Shown: one piece after another, positions 10,322-22,497 of the stretch
How the letters are laid out: the number at the start of each line of letters is the position of its first letter
How positions within the stretch are numbered: the first letter of the stretch is position 1
Origin: RPQJ01 sp963706755
GTDB taxonomy: Bacteria > Pseudomonadota > Gammaproteobacteria > Steroidobacterales > Steroidobacteraceae
Length of the DNA: 64,000 nt
Direction of reading: 5' to 3'
NCBI GenBank assembly: GCA_963706755.1
Contig: CAVPNH010000008.1
Coordinates: 248,001-312,000 of the forward strand
Translations under genes and position numbers: made by a program
Notes under the pieces: model-generated
Databases searched by the model: none
The model's input: the letters and a program-made list of their open reading frames with translations, nothing else
What the model was told of the DNA's origin: nothing

Positions 10322-11563
10322 TCAGCCCTCGAGAACCTCGAAGCGCAGTCCCGCGTGCTTCACCAGGCGCTCGATCAGCGCGTCGCCGAAGATGGTCGCC
10401 GGCGTCCAGAATCCGCCCGCGACCCTCGCTTTCGGCACGTCGAGCGCGAGCATCGCCGCGGCCTGTCCCAGGATCTTCGATGTCGAGCCGTAGCCCGGAT
10501 CGCCCTGGCCCGTCACCTTGACGCGGATCGTGCGGCCGTCGTCCGTGAGCCCAAGGAAGCGCAGGTCGTAGAAGCCCTTCGCCTGTTTCTCCGGGCTTGG
10601 GCCCGTGCCCGGGGCGGGCAGCACGAAGCGCTCGAGCGCGGCTCGCAGCGGCGCGATCGAGGCGGCCACCGCGAAGCTGCCGAGCCCGGCGACGATGGCG
10701 GTTGCGATGGCCCGGCCACGCATGCCGCGGCCGCCCAGCACGGCCTCGTCGTAGCGGAAATCCTTGCCGTAGGCGCCCTTGGCGAGCGCGTTCGTCCGAT
10801 GGACGATCCGCACATTTGCGGCGGCCATGACGAACGGAGCGACCCAGCCCTGGAAATCCGCGTCGTACTCGGCGAATTTCACGTTCGGCTGGCGCGTCTT
10901 CGAGCCGTAGCCTTTCGGGCACAGTGAATACGGGTTCGCGAGCTCCTTGCGCAGTTTCGGATCGGCGGCCACTTCCCGGAAGGCGTTCATGGCGCTTGCT
11001 GCAGTTCCGCCTGACATCCCGCCGCTCATGGCCTTGACCCGCATCTTGACGCGGCTGCATGGTTGCCCGAGCCGCGCGCGGGCCTCGCGCTGCAGGAAGT
11101 GCACCCCGAGGTCGGAGGGGATCGAGTCGAAGCCGCAGCAGTGCACGATGCGGGCGCCGGACGTCCGGGCGGCGTCCTCGTATTTCTGCAGCATCCGGCG
11201 GATCCACTGCGGCTCGCCGGTCAGGTCGCAGTAGTCCGTGCCGTTTTCCACGCAGGCCCGGATGAGCGGCTCGCCGTACAGTGCGTAGGGACCGACCGTC
11301 GAGGCGACAGCCCGCGTCCCGGCGCACATTTCGCGCAATGCCGCGTCGTCCCCGGCGTCGGCCACGATGATCGGCAGCCTGGCGGCGCCCGGGCCCAGCG
11401 CGCTGCGCAGTTCCTGGAGCTTCGCCTGCGACCGCCCCGCAATGGCCCAGCGCAGCCGGCCGCGCAGGCCGAATTCCTCGAGAAGGTAGCGGGCGAGGAT
11501 CTGCCCGACGAAGCTGGTTGCACCGAACACGACGAGGTCGTGGGTCCTGTGGGCGGCGGTCAT
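10322..11563 (-). CDS. saccharopine dehydrogenase-like NADP-binding oxidoreductase
   Basis: A 413-residue protein with an N-terminal Rossmann fold (DLVVFGATSFVGQILARYL, residues 9-27) and AGRSQAKLQELR as the dinucleotide-phosphate contact. The middle holds CGFDSIPSDLGVHFLQ. A hydrophobic segment near residue 270 suggests membrane association. This is the trans-acting enoyl reductase/saccharopine-dehydrogenase-like group, whose known mycobacterial member reduces polyketide intermediates of phenolic lipids. The bacterial homologues here have no agreed substrate. It stands alone on the minus strand, divergent from nadA. Confidence 0.78.
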   Translation of the reverse strand: MTAAHRTHDLVVFGATSFVGQILARYLLEEFGLRGRLRWAIAGRSQAKLQELRSALGPGAARLPIIVADAGDDAALREMCAGTRAVASTVGPYALYGEPLIRACVENGTDYCDLTGEPQWIRRMLQKYEDAARTSGARIVHCCGFDSIPSDLGVHFLQREARARLGQPCSRVKMRVKAMSGGMSGGTAASAMNAFREVAADPKLRKELANPYSLCPKGYGSKTRQPNVKFAEYDADFQGWVAPFVMAAANVRIVHRTNALAKGAYGKDFRYDEAVLGGRGMRGRAIATAIVAGLGSFAVAASIAPLRAALERFVLPAPGTGPSPEKQAKGFYDLRFLGLTDDGRTIRVKVTGQGDPGYGSTSKILGQAAAMLALDVPKARVAGGFWTPATIFGDALIERLVKHAGLRFEVLEG

Positions 11564-11638
11564 GGGGTTCTCCGGAACGCGGACTGTGTCAGCATGGCAT
11601 AGAATTCAACCCAACCGCACCCGCCGCCGGACCATTTG

Positions 11639-12691
11639 ATGCAGGCAGAACAGATCTATCGCGACCTCCAGGCCCGGCTCGGGGACGTGCTGCCCGACGC
11701 CGAACTGTTCCTCAAGGCCGAGGTCGCCGCCGAGGTGCTCCGCCTCAAGGTGGAGCGCAACGCCGTGATCCTCGGGCACAACTACATGGAGCCGGCGCTC
11801 TTCCATACGGTGCCGGACTTCCGGGGCGACTCGCTGGAGCTGAGCCGCCGCGCCGCCGAGACGGACAAGTCCGTCATCGTGTTCTGCGGCGTGCGCTTCA
11901 TGGCCGAGACGGCCAAGATCCTGAACCCGACCAAGACCGTGCTGCTGCCCACGGAGAAGGGCGGCTGCTCGCTCGCCGAGAGCATCACGGCGGCCGACGT
12001 GCGCGCGCTGCGCGCCGCCTATCCCGGCGTGCCGATTGTCACCTACATCAACACCTACGCGGACGTGAAGGCGGAGTGCGACATCTGCTGCACCTCCAGC
12101 AACGCGGTCGCGGTGGTGGAATCCCTTAACACTGACACAGTCATATTCCTGCCGGACGAATTCCTCGCGCGCAACGTGGCGCGCGAGACGGGCATGCACG
12201 TCATCGTCCCGAGCGTGCTGCCGAAGTCCGGCGCGCGCGCGGCAACCGACGTCGAGCAGGTCATGATCGCGTGGAAGGGCCGCTGCGAGGTGCACGAGCT
12301 CTTTACGCCCGAGGACATCGACTCGGTGCGCAAGCAGTTTCCGGACGTCATGATCCTCGCGCACCCGGAGTGCAGCCCGGAGGTCGTCGAGAAGGCCGAC
12401 TTCTCCGGCAGCACGACCGCCATGATCAAGGCCGTCGAGAAGTCGAGCGCAAAGCGATTCCTGCTCCTCACCGAGTGCTCGATGGGCGACAACATCGTCG
12501 CAGCGAATCCCGGCAAGGAAATGCTCAGGCTCTGCAGCCACCGCTGCCCGCACATGCACGAGATTACGCTCGAGCACACCCGCGACTCGCTGCGCTACAT
12601 GCGCTGGGTCATCGAGGTGCCCGAGGACATCCGCGTGCGCGCGCTGCGCGCCGTCGAACGCATGCTCGCCGTCGGGCCGAAGATAGATTGA
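11639..12691 (+). CDS. nadA: quinolinate synthase A
   Basis: Condenses iminoaspartate with DHAP to quinolinate in de novo NAD synthesis, using a [4Fe-4S] cluster. 350 residues from ATG 11639; a TTG sits one codon upstream. Motifs are ILGHNYMEPAL, GVRFMAETAKIL, and the cysteine-bearing segments ECDICCTSSNA, HPECSPEV and CSHRCPHMHEITLEHT, in the order expected of the three cluster ligands. It is the first gene of a two-gene operon with nadB, whose start overlaps the nadA stop. Confidence 0.96.
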   Translation: MQAEQIYRDLQARLGDVLPDAELFLKAEVAAEVLRLKVERNAVILGHNYMEPALFHTVPDFRGDSLELSRRAAETDKSVIVFCGVRFMAETAKILNPTKTVLLPTEKGGCSLAESITAADVRALRAAYPGVPIVTYINTYADVKAECDICCTSSNAVAVVESLNTDTVIFLPDEFLARNVARETGMHVIVPSVLPKSGARAATDVEQVMIAWKGRCEVHELFTPEDIDSVRKQFPDVMILAHPECSPEVVEKADFSGSTTAMIKAVEKSSAKRFLLLTECSMGDNIVAANPGKEMLRLCSHRCPHMHEITLEHTRDSLRYMRWVIEVPEDIRVRALRAVERMLAVGPKID

Positions 12692-14256
12692 AAACCGCGA
12701 TCCACAGCGACGTCCTGATCCTCGGCTGCGGCATCGCCGGCGGCACGGCCGCGCTCGAGCTCGCCGACGCAGGGCTCGACGTCGTGATCGTGACCCGTGC
12801 GCAGGAGCCCGCGGAGTCCAACACCTACTGGGCCCAGGGCGGCATCATCTTCCGTGGCGAGGACGACTCTCCGGAACTCCTGACCCAGGACGTGCTCAAC
12901 GCGGGCGCCGGCATCTGCCGCGAGCAGGCGGTCGAGCTGCTGGCGCGCGAAGGGCCGGAACTCGTGCAGTCGATCCTCATTGACCGGCTGCGCGTGCCTT
13001 TCGACCGGCGCGCCGACGGGAGTCTTTCCCTCGGCCGCGAGGGCGGGCATTCGATGCCGCGCATCGTGCACGCGACCGACGCGACGGGCCGCGCCATAGA
13101 GGACGCGCTGATCGCCGAGCTGAAGCGCCACCCGCACGTGCGGTTCCTCACCGGGCACACCGCGGTGGATCTGCTCACGCCTGCGCACCACGGACGCGAC
13201 CGCCGCGCGGTCTACGACGCCGTGTCCTGCGTCGGCGCCTACGTCCTCGACCAGGCGACCGACGAGGTCGTCCGCTGCTTCGCGCGCGCGACGATCCTCG
13301 CCACCGGCGGCCTGGGGCAGATCTTCCTCCGCACGACCAACCCGGCCGGTTCGCGCGGCGATGGCCTCGCGATGGCCTATCGCGCGGGCGCACGCGTGAT
13401 CAACACCGAGTACGTGCAGTTCCACCCCACGGCGTTCTATCACCGCAACGCGCCCTGCTTCCTCATCACCGAGGCGGTCCGCGGCGCCGGCGCCAGGCTC
13501 GTGGATGACCGGCGGCGGCCCTTCATGGACCGGTACGATGCCGAGTGGAAGGATCTCGCGCCGCGCGACGTGGTCTCGCGCAGCATCCACGCGGAGATGC
13601 TCGCCCGCGGCGTGAAGAACGTGTACCTGGACCTCGCCACCTACATCCCGGCCGAGCGCATCCGCGCTGAGTTCCCCGGGATGTACCAGAGCTGCCTCGA
13701 GTACGGTATCGACATCACGCACGACCTGCTGCCGGTCGTGCCGGCGGCGCACTACTCATGCGGCGGCGTGTGGGTGGACGAGGACGGGCGCAGTACGCTC
13801 GACAGGCTGTACGCGATCGGCGAGGTGTCCTGCACCGGCGTGCACGGCGCGAACCGCCTCGCGAGCACTTCGCTGCTCGAGGGGCTGCTGTGGGGCCATC
13901 GCTCCGCGCGTCACATCGCCGCTAGCCTGGAGCCGCGCGGCGCGGCGCTCTTCGACGACATCCCGCCCTGGCAGCCGACCATCGCGGAGGCACCCGATCC
14001 CGCGCTCGTGGGGCAGGACGTGACCTCCATAAAGCACATCATGTGGAACTACGTCGGTCTGGTGCGGACCTCGCGCCGACTGGCGCGGGCAATCCGTGAC
14101 CTGCGCAACCTCGAGGTCGAGATCGAGCGCTTCTACCGCGCCGCGGCGCTGTCGGACGAATTGATCGGGCTGCGCAACTCGATCCGCGTGGCGCTCATCG
14201 TCACGCTGGCGGCCTGGGAAAACCGCGAGAGCCGCGGTTGTCATCACCGCGAGTAG
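12688..14256 (+). CDS. nadB: L-aspartate oxidase
   Basis: Oxidises L-aspartate to iminoaspartate for NadA. 522 residues from TTG 12688, whose TTGA overlaps the nadA stop. This start puts the FAD fingerprint LILGCGIAGGTAALELADAG near residue 10, as in the family. Other motifs are SNTYWAQGGI, EYVQFHPTAFY, HYSCGGVWVDEDG and GEVSCTGVHGANRLASTSLLEG. The C-terminus ends soon after NRESRG, where relatives usually continue for some residues (SRGLHY...). Slight 3' truncation by a point change is therefore possible. Confidence 0.95.
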   Translation: MKTAIHSDVLILGCGIAGGTAALELADAGLDVVIVTRAQEPAESNTYWAQGGIIFRGEDDSPELLTQDVLNAGAGICREQAVELLAREGPELVQSILIDRLRVPFDRRADGSLSLGREGGHSMPRIVHATDATGRAIEDALIAELKRHPHVRFLTGHTAVDLLTPAHHGRDRRAVYDAVSCVGAYVLDQATDEVVRCFARATILATGGLGQIFLRTTNPAGSRGDGLAMAYRAGARVINTEYVQFHPTAFYHRNAPCFLITEAVRGAGARLVDDRRRPFMDRYDAEWKDLAPRDVVSRSIHAEMLARGVKNVYLDLATYIPAERIRAEFPGMYQSCLEYGIDITHDLLPVVPAAHYSCGGVWVDEDGRSTLDRLYAIGEVSCTGVHGANRLASTSLLEGLLWGHRSARHIAASLEPRGAALFDDIPPWQPTIAEAPDPALVGQDVTSIKHIMWNYVGLVRTSRRLARAIRDLRNLEVEIERFYRAAALSDELIGLRNSIRVALIVTLAAWENRESRGCHHRE

Positions 14257-14328
14257 GGCAGGCCGCGGCGATGGCCGTCCGCCGGTCCTGCTCGCCCGCA
14301 GGCGGCCGGCAGTGCGCGGGCGTGCGCC

Positions 14329-14754
14329 TCACAGGAGCCGCATGAGTTCGCGGACCGTAAACGCCACCAGTACCAGCGACCCGAGGTTGAAGATCACGAA
14401 GCGCACGACGATGCGGTTCACGGTCGCCTGCACCAGCGAGTGCACGACGCGGAGCCCCACGTAGGCCCACGCAAGGGCCAGCGCAGTGGTGTCGTTGCCT
14501 CCTGTCAGTGCGGCGAGGAACATGAGGGCGTAGAAGACCGTCGGCTGTTCGTGCAGGTGGTTGTAGTTGTCGGCCTTCCATCGCACCTCGGGAGGCAGGC
14601 GTTGCGCCAGCGCGTCGGAAGTCGCGGCCTCCTGCGGGTCGATCCCGGCGGCGCGCATCGCTGGAATCCGGGTCGCGTACATCCACGCCCACATCACCAG
14701 GGTCCACGCGACGAGCGCGAGCACTGGCATCAGGAATTCGGCATTGGTCGGCAT
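14329..14754 (-). CDS. MAPEG-family integral membrane protein
   Basis: A 141-residue protein with four predicted membrane segments (residues about 8-28, 70-88, 92-110 and 118-137). The motif RWKADNYNHLHEQPTVFYAL matches the conserved loop of the MAPEG family, relatives of microsomal glutathione transferases. Bacterial members are rarely characterised, so a glutathione-dependent detoxification role is family inference. It is a single gene convergent with nadB, in a 72-bp gap without obvious signals. Confidence 0.85.
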   Translation of the reverse strand: MPTNAEFLMPVLALVAWTLVMWAWMYATRIPAMRAAGIDPQEAATSDALAQRLPPEVRWKADNYNHLHEQPTVFYALMFLAALTGGNDTTALALAWAYVGLRVVHSLVQATVNRIVVRFVIFNLGSLVLVAFTVRELMRLL

Positions 14755-14816
14755 GGTTCCCCCCGCTGGTGTTTCTATTCAGTCGTTCCGGCCTGGCGCG
14801 GGCCCAAACTTCGGCC

Positions 14817-15938
14817 TCAACCCTTGCCTCGGTCGCGGTTCCGCTCTGCGAGCTTGTGCCGGGCGTTCGCCCCGTTGGCCAGGATGCGCTCGTGGTGTTC
14901 CGCTGGGCAATGCCCGTCCATGAGGAGTTTCAGGCAGGCCTCGAGCGACTCGCGATAGCGGCCGACCCAGTAGGCGTGGATGGAGAACTCGTCCAGCAGG
15001 CTCCACTGGTAGACCGCCGTTTCCACGAACAGGCCGTCCGCGGGCGCCCGGATCTTGAGACCTGATTTCGCGTAGCCGTAGCCTTCCTCGTAGCGCTTCT
15101 TCTCGCGGCAGTAGCGGGCCGCGCCGTGCAGCGCCTCGGCCCGGTGCGGAGCCGCCTTCGCCGCCTTCAGGTAGGCGTCGATGACCTCCTGCTCCTCGTA
15201 ACCGAGTTGCTCCTTGAGCCGCGCGGCCTCGAGCAGGCTCACGAACACCTCGTCGCGCCACTGGCCAAGCTCCGCGCGGGCCAGGTAGAGACCGAGCGCC
15301 TTCTCCTTGTCGCCGCTGTCTCGACAACTCTGCGCCAGGTAGAACGTATAGCGTGACTTGAGGAACGGGTCGGCCTCGGTGGCCAGCGCCTGCTCGAGCA
15401 CTGCGGCATCCCTGGCGAATGTGGTCGGATCGCGTCGCCGTGCGCCGTCGAAATGCATCCGGTTGACGAGCGGCAGCCTGCCGGCAGGTCCGGCACCCTC
15501 GCAGGCGAGGAACTCGTGCAGCACGCCCCGGTAGCGCCAGGGACGGGCATTGCTCACGATCTGCATGCGCTGGTAGCGGACCGGCGGGTGGTCGATGTCG
15601 ATGTAGTAGGCGTCGGCCTTGAGCCTGGGCAGCTTGTAGCCCCTGGGGATCTCGAGCACGTCGTCGGCGTCGATGATCAGCGAATAGTCGGCATGCGGCT
15701 TTGCCAGCGCGAGGGCCTCGGAACGGTTGTGCGCAAAATCGCGCCACGGCCGCTCGTAAAGTTCCCCGGGCAGGTCCTTGAGGTGCTCGCGGATGATGTC
15801 CTGCGTCCCGTCCGTGGAACCTGTGTCTACGATCACCCAGTAATCGATGAGCGGCCGGACGGAATCGAGGCAGCGGCGAATCACCGGCGCCTCGTTCTTC
15901 ACGATCATGCAAAGGCAGAGTGTCGTGCGGCGGGACAT
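14817..15938 (-). CDS. family 2 glycosyltransferase with TPR-like C-terminus
   Basis: 373 residues. The N-terminal GT-A domain shows LCLCMIVKNEAPVIRRCLDS, IVDTGSTDGTQDII and the metal/nucleotide motif LIIDADDVLE near residue 90. From about residue 190 the sequence becomes helical with TPR-like repeats (RYTFYLAQSCRDSGDKEKAL, EALHGAARYCREKKRYEEG). The combination is known from small bacterial glycosyltransferases of the SPBc2-type group. No signal peptide is visible, and no polysaccharide genes flank it, so the acceptor is unknown. Confidence 0.85.
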   Translation of the reverse strand: MSRRTTLCLCMIVKNEAPVIRRCLDSVRPLIDYWVIVDTGSTDGTQDIIREHLKDLPGELYERPWRDFAHNRSEALALAKPHADYSLIIDADDVLEIPRGYKLPRLKADAYYIDIDHPPVRYQRMQIVSNARPWRYRGVLHEFLACEGAGPAGRLPLVNRMHFDGARRRDPTTFARDAAVLEQALATEADPFLKSRYTFYLAQSCRDSGDKEKALGLYLARAELGQWRDEVFVSLLEAARLKEQLGYEEQEVIDAYLKAAKAAPHRAEALHGAARYCREKKRYEEGYGYAKSGLKIRAPADGLFVETAVYQWSLLDEFSIHAYWVGRYRESLEACLKLLMDGHCPAEHHERILANGANARHKLAERNRDRGKG

Positions 15939-16123
15939 TCGGGCAACGAAGCTTGTGTCGACGAGCCGAGGATATGGGCATGGGACTCCGCTGTCACGCG
16001 GGGCGCCTGGCCCGCCGCGCCCGCCGTGAGACGGTGGTCCCGGGTCTGCACCAGGGTCAGGCGAGGATTGCGGCTTTCGCCCGCGACAGTTAGCCTGCTG
16101 CGACTGCCCGCGGGGAGATCGCG

Positions 16124-17962
16124 ATGAAGAAGTTCCTGAGGATCCTGGGTTGGACGACGCTCGTGCTCGTCCTGGTCGGTACGTATGCCGGCTACCGCAT
16201 CGCCTGGGGGCACCCGTTCACGATCAACCAGCTCGCGAACCGGCAGGCGCTGTTCTTCCTGGCGCGCAACCCCGAGCTCTTCACGTCGGTCGGCATCGCG
16301 GACGGCACCATCTTCGACAGGCACTCGGGAAAGCTGGCCGACGTCGGCATCGAGAAGCGCGACTCGGACTACGCGTTCGCCGAGAAGTCGCTCGACGAGG
16401 TCAAGAAATTCGACCGCGAGAAGCTCGGGCCGCAGGACCAGCTCACCTACGACATCCTGCTCGATTTCTACGGGTCGCAGGTCGCGTTCAAGGGATTCGA
16501 CTGGCTGTCGTCCGAGGGGATCTACCCGATCAGCCCGATGTTCGGTTCGCAGGTGCAACTCGCGAGCTTCATGCAGAGCCAGCACGTCATCAAGAACGAG
16601 AAGACCGCCCGCAACTACGTCTCCAGGCTCCAGGCGATGGGCGGGAAGCTCGATGCGCTCACCGCCGAGATGCAGCGCCAGTCCGAGGCCGGCGTGGTGC
16701 TGCCGCGGTCGCTGGTCGAGAAGTCGCTGGTGGTCATCAACGACACGATCGCGCCGAAGCCGGCGGACAACGCGCTCGTCACGACGTTCGTCGAGCGCAT
16801 GACGTCGGCGAAGGACATCGATGCGGCGGCGCGCGAGCGCTTTCGCGACGAGGCGATCGCCGCGGTCACGAACGGCGTGTATCCCGCCTACCGGCGCATG
16901 ACCGCCGCACTGATCGAGCAGCGCCCGAAGGCCGACGCGACGGCCGACGGCGTGGGCCGGCTCCCCGACGGTATCGCCTACTACCAGGCGATGCTGAAGC
17001 AGTTCACGACCACGGACTACACGCCGGAGCAGGTCCACCAGATGGGCCTCGACGAGGTCGCGCGCATCACGGCGGAGATGGACACGCTGCTCAAGGGGCA
17101 GGGGATGGTCGAGGGCACCGTGGCAGAACGCATGGCCGCGCTCGGCAAGGACCCACGCTACCTGTACGCGAACGACGATGCCGGTCGCAAGCAGGCGCTC
17201 GACCGGTACCAGCAGATCCTGGACGACGTCGCGGCCCGCATGCCGGAGTATTTCCGCACCATCCCGCCAGGGCGCCTCAAGGTCGAGCGTGTGCCTGCGT
17301 CGTCGGAGAAAGGCTCATCCGGCGCGTATTACGAGGGGGCGGCGATGGACGGATCGCGCCCTGGTGTCTTCTTCGCGAACCTGCGCGACATGAGTGAAGT
17401 GCCGCAGTGGTACATGAAGTCGCTCACGTACCACGAGGGCATTCCGGGTCATCACTTCCAGATCTCGACGGCCCAGGGGCTGAAGGGCCTGCCGCTGATC
17501 CGCCAGCAGCCCATCTACACGGCGTACGTCGAAGGATGGGCCTTGTACGCGGAACGTCTCGCCGCCGAGATCGGCATGTACAAGGACGACCCGCTCGGCG
17601 ACCTCGGCCGCCTGCAGGAGGAAATGCTGCGCGCGGCGCGACTGGTCGTGGACACCGGGCTGCACGCCAAGGGCTGGACCCGCGAACAGGCCATCGCCTA
17701 CATGGTCGGGGTCACCGGCAAGGCCGACAGCGACATGACCTCCGAAGTCGAGCGCTACATGGCGTTGCCGGGGCAGGCCTGCGCGTACAAGGTCGGCCAG
17801 CTCAAGATCCTGGAGTTGCGCGAGAAAGCGCGCGGCGAACTTGGGGACAAGTTCAGCCTCAAGGACTTCCACACCGTCGTGCTCGAGAACGGCGCGGTGC
17901 CGCTCACCGTGCTCGAACGACTCGTGGACGAGTGGATCGCGAAGGTCAAGGCGCAGGCTTAG
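16124..17962 (+). CDS. DUF885-family putative zinc metallopeptidase, membrane-anchored
   Basis: 612 residues. A single N-terminal membrane segment (residues 7-24) anchors a large exported domain. The motif YHEGIPGHHFQ at about residue 436 is the signature of DUF885 proteins and resembles a gluzincin HExxxGH site. EGWALYAERLAAEIG near residue 466 supplies the probable third ligand Glu. The C-terminal segment (MALPGQACAYKVGQLKILELR) is also conserved. Family members are thought to be dipeptidases or carboxypeptidases, with few experimental cases. Its 3' end overlaps the convergent SRPBCC gene by 17 bp. Confidence 0.85.
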   Translation: MKKFLRILGWTTLVLVLVGTYAGYRIAWGHPFTINQLANRQALFFLARNPELFTSVGIADGTIFDRHSGKLADVGIEKRDSDYAFAEKSLDEVKKFDREKLGPQDQLTYDILLDFYGSQVAFKGFDWLSSEGIYPISPMFGSQVQLASFMQSQHVIKNEKTARNYVSRLQAMGGKLDALTAEMQRQSEAGVVLPRSLVEKSLVVINDTIAPKPADNALVTTFVERMTSAKDIDAAARERFRDEAIAAVTNGVYPAYRRMTAALIEQRPKADATADGVGRLPDGIAYYQAMLKQFTTTDYTPEQVHQMGLDEVARITAEMDTLLKGQGMVEGTVAERMAALGKDPRYLYANDDAGRKQALDRYQQILDDVAARMPEYFRTIPPGRLKVERVPASSEKGSSGAYYEGAAMDGSRPGVFFANLRDMSEVPQWYMKSLTYHEGIPGHHFQISTAQGLKGLPLIRQQPIYTAYVEGWALYAERLAAEIGMYKDDPLGDLGRLQEEMLRAARLVVDTGLHAKGWTREQAIAYMVGVTGKADSDMTSEVERYMALPGQACAYKVGQLKILELREKARGELGDKFSLKDFHTVVLENGAVPLTVLERLVDEWIAKVKAQA

Positions 17963-18482
17963 GCGGCGCCGACGCCCAGGCGGCGAACGCGCCGAACTGC
18001 AGCCCGATCACCTGGTCCACGGCCGGGAAGAACGCGTCGAGCTTGTGCGAGGCGTCGCCGCTCACGCGGTAGGTCACCGTCGCCTCGGTGCCGCCGGAGT
18101 CCGTCGCGGCCAGCTTCACGGTCAGCACGGCGGTGACCGCCATCTCCTGCAGCGGCCCCAATGCGCCGCGGATCCTGAGCAGCGTGCCAGGCTGTGCCAT
18201 CACGATGCGTCCGTGCTCCGCGCTCGACTCTCCCCAGTTCTCGCAGAAGCATCCCCCGGCCTGGGCCTCCAGGCGGAGGTTGGCGCGGTCGCCCGACCAG
18301 GTGTGATCGGAAGGCCACCAGAGCTCCGGGTGCACGAGTATGTTCCACGCCGCCTGTGGAGACGCCGCGATCGGGAAGCGGTGTACGACGATGGCGCCGT
18401 CCGGTGACGACTGGACGACCGCGGCGGGCGTGGCCGCGGGCAGGAGCAGGGCGATAAGGACAGCCATGACATAGCGGTTCAT
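17946..18482 (-). CDS. exported SRPBCC-fold protein
   Basis: 178 residues with a signal peptide (MNRYVMAVLIALLLPAATPA). The mature part begins with SSPDGAIVVHRFPIAASP. WNILVHPELWWPSDHTWSG and the Trp-rich first third match START-like/SRPBCC ligand-binding domains found in small periplasmic proteins. The ligand is unknown. The gene is convergent with and overlaps the DUF885 gene. The 264 bp between it and pgi (18483-18746) hold no further gene that I can support and probably carry both divergent promoters. Confidence 0.7.
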   Translation of the reverse strand: MNRYVMAVLIALLLPAATPAAVVQSSPDGAIVVHRFPIAASPQAAWNILVHPELWWPSDHTWSGDRANLRLEAQAGGCFCENWGESSAEHGRIVMAQPGTLLRIRGALGPLQEMAVTAVLTVKLAATDSGGTEATVTYRVSGDASHKLDAFFPAVDQVIGLQFGAFAAWASAPPKPAP

Positions 18483-18746
18483 TGCGGCAGCCTCCGGGGA
18501 GCAGCGGGTCTCACGGCCGGCCGCAGCGTCTCAGAAACAATCGTTGGTGCACAAGACGCTGCGAAAGCGGGAATCTCCGCCGGGTCGGCCGGGTGCATGC
18601 TGAGTCTCGCCGATCCCGCCGAAGTCCCTCGATGCCGCCGCCTGGCTGGCCATGGCAATCGCGGCCAGGGTCCGGGCCGCGCTAGACTCGCCGTCCAGCG
18701 ATGCCGCCCTGAGGGTCGGCGGGACGCACGAGGAAGGGCAGGTGAC

Positions 18747-21396
<2,650 letters not shown>

Positions 21397-21400
<4 letters not shown>

Positions 21401-22491
21401 ACGAAGGAACAGTCGCAATCCCCATGAGCCAGACACAGTCGGACGCGCTGGTGTTCTTCGGCGCCACCGGCGACCTCGCGTACAAGAAAATCTTCCCGGC
21501 GCTGCAGGCAATGGTGACGCGCGGGAACCTCGACGTGCCGGTGATCGGCGTGGCGCGCGCCGGTTGGACCATCGAGCAGTTCAGGGCCCACGCTCGCGAA
21601 AGCCTCGAGAAGCACGGTGGCGTGGACGAGGCCGCGTTCGCGAAGTTCTGCGGCCTGCTGCGCTGCGTACACGGCGACTACGACAACCGGGCGACGTTCG
21701 ACGCGCTGCGCAGGGAACTGGGCGAGGCCCGCCGGCCCGCGCACTACCTCGGCAAGCGGCCGGTGCACAACATGCTGTTCTCGCGCTTCACGAACGCGCT
21801 CATCGAGTCGTTCCTGCACCGCGACCATGTGTCCAGCGTGCAGATCACGATGGCCGAGGATTTCGGCGTGCAGGGCCGCGGCGCCTTCTACGACCAGACC
21901 GGCGCGATCCGCGACGTCATCCAGAATCACCTGTTCCAGGTGTTCGCCAACATCGCCATGGAGCCGCCCGTGCGCATCGACAGCGAGTCGATCCGCGACG
22001 AGAAGGTGAAGGTGCTCAAGGCCATCGAGCCGGTCGCGTCGGCCGACCTGGTGCGCGGCCAGTTCCGCGGCTACCTGGACGAACCGCACGTCGCGAAGGA
22101 CTCGCGGATCGAGACTTACGCCGCGATGCGCCTGCACGTCAATTCATGGCGCTGGCAGGGCGTGCCGTTCTTCATCCGTGCCGGCAAGTCGTTGCCGGTC
22201 ACCTGCACCGAGCTTACGGTGCGCTTGCGCCGACCGCCGAAGGTCTTCCAGGGTTGTCCGCCGGCGCGGAACCACATGCGGTTCCGCGTCAGCCCGGAAG
22301 TGGAGGCGGCATTCGGCCTCACGGTCATGGATTCGGAAGACCAGATGATCGGCGAGCAGGCGGAGATGCTGCTCAGCCGGCGCCCGGCTGCGGGCGAGAT
22401 GGATGCGTACGAGCCGAAGACCTGGGGGCCGGCCGAGGTCGATGCCGTGACGCCGCCGGGCGGCTGGGCGAATCCCGTCCGCCGCAGCTGA
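21397..22491 (+). CDS. zwf: glucose-6-phosphate dehydrogenase with two internal in-frame deletions
   Basis: Catalyses the first oxidative pentose-phosphate step. Recognisable from FFGATGDLAYKKIFPAL, QITMAEDFGVQGRGAFYDQT, VIQNHLFQV, ESIRDEKVKVLKAI and FFIRAGKSLPV. At 364 residues it is about 115 short. The family block between RPAHYLAIPP and FRIDHYLGK, including the EKPFG segment, is missing, and RPAHYL runs straight into GKRPVHNM. A second block near the C-terminus is missing: DAYE runs straight into PKTWGPAEVD. The frame stays open. Loss of the Asp in DHYLGK and of EKPFG should abolish activity. Start GTG 21397 overlaps gnd; ATG 21424 is an alternative. Confidence 0.9.
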
Positions 22492-22497
22492 ACGCTC

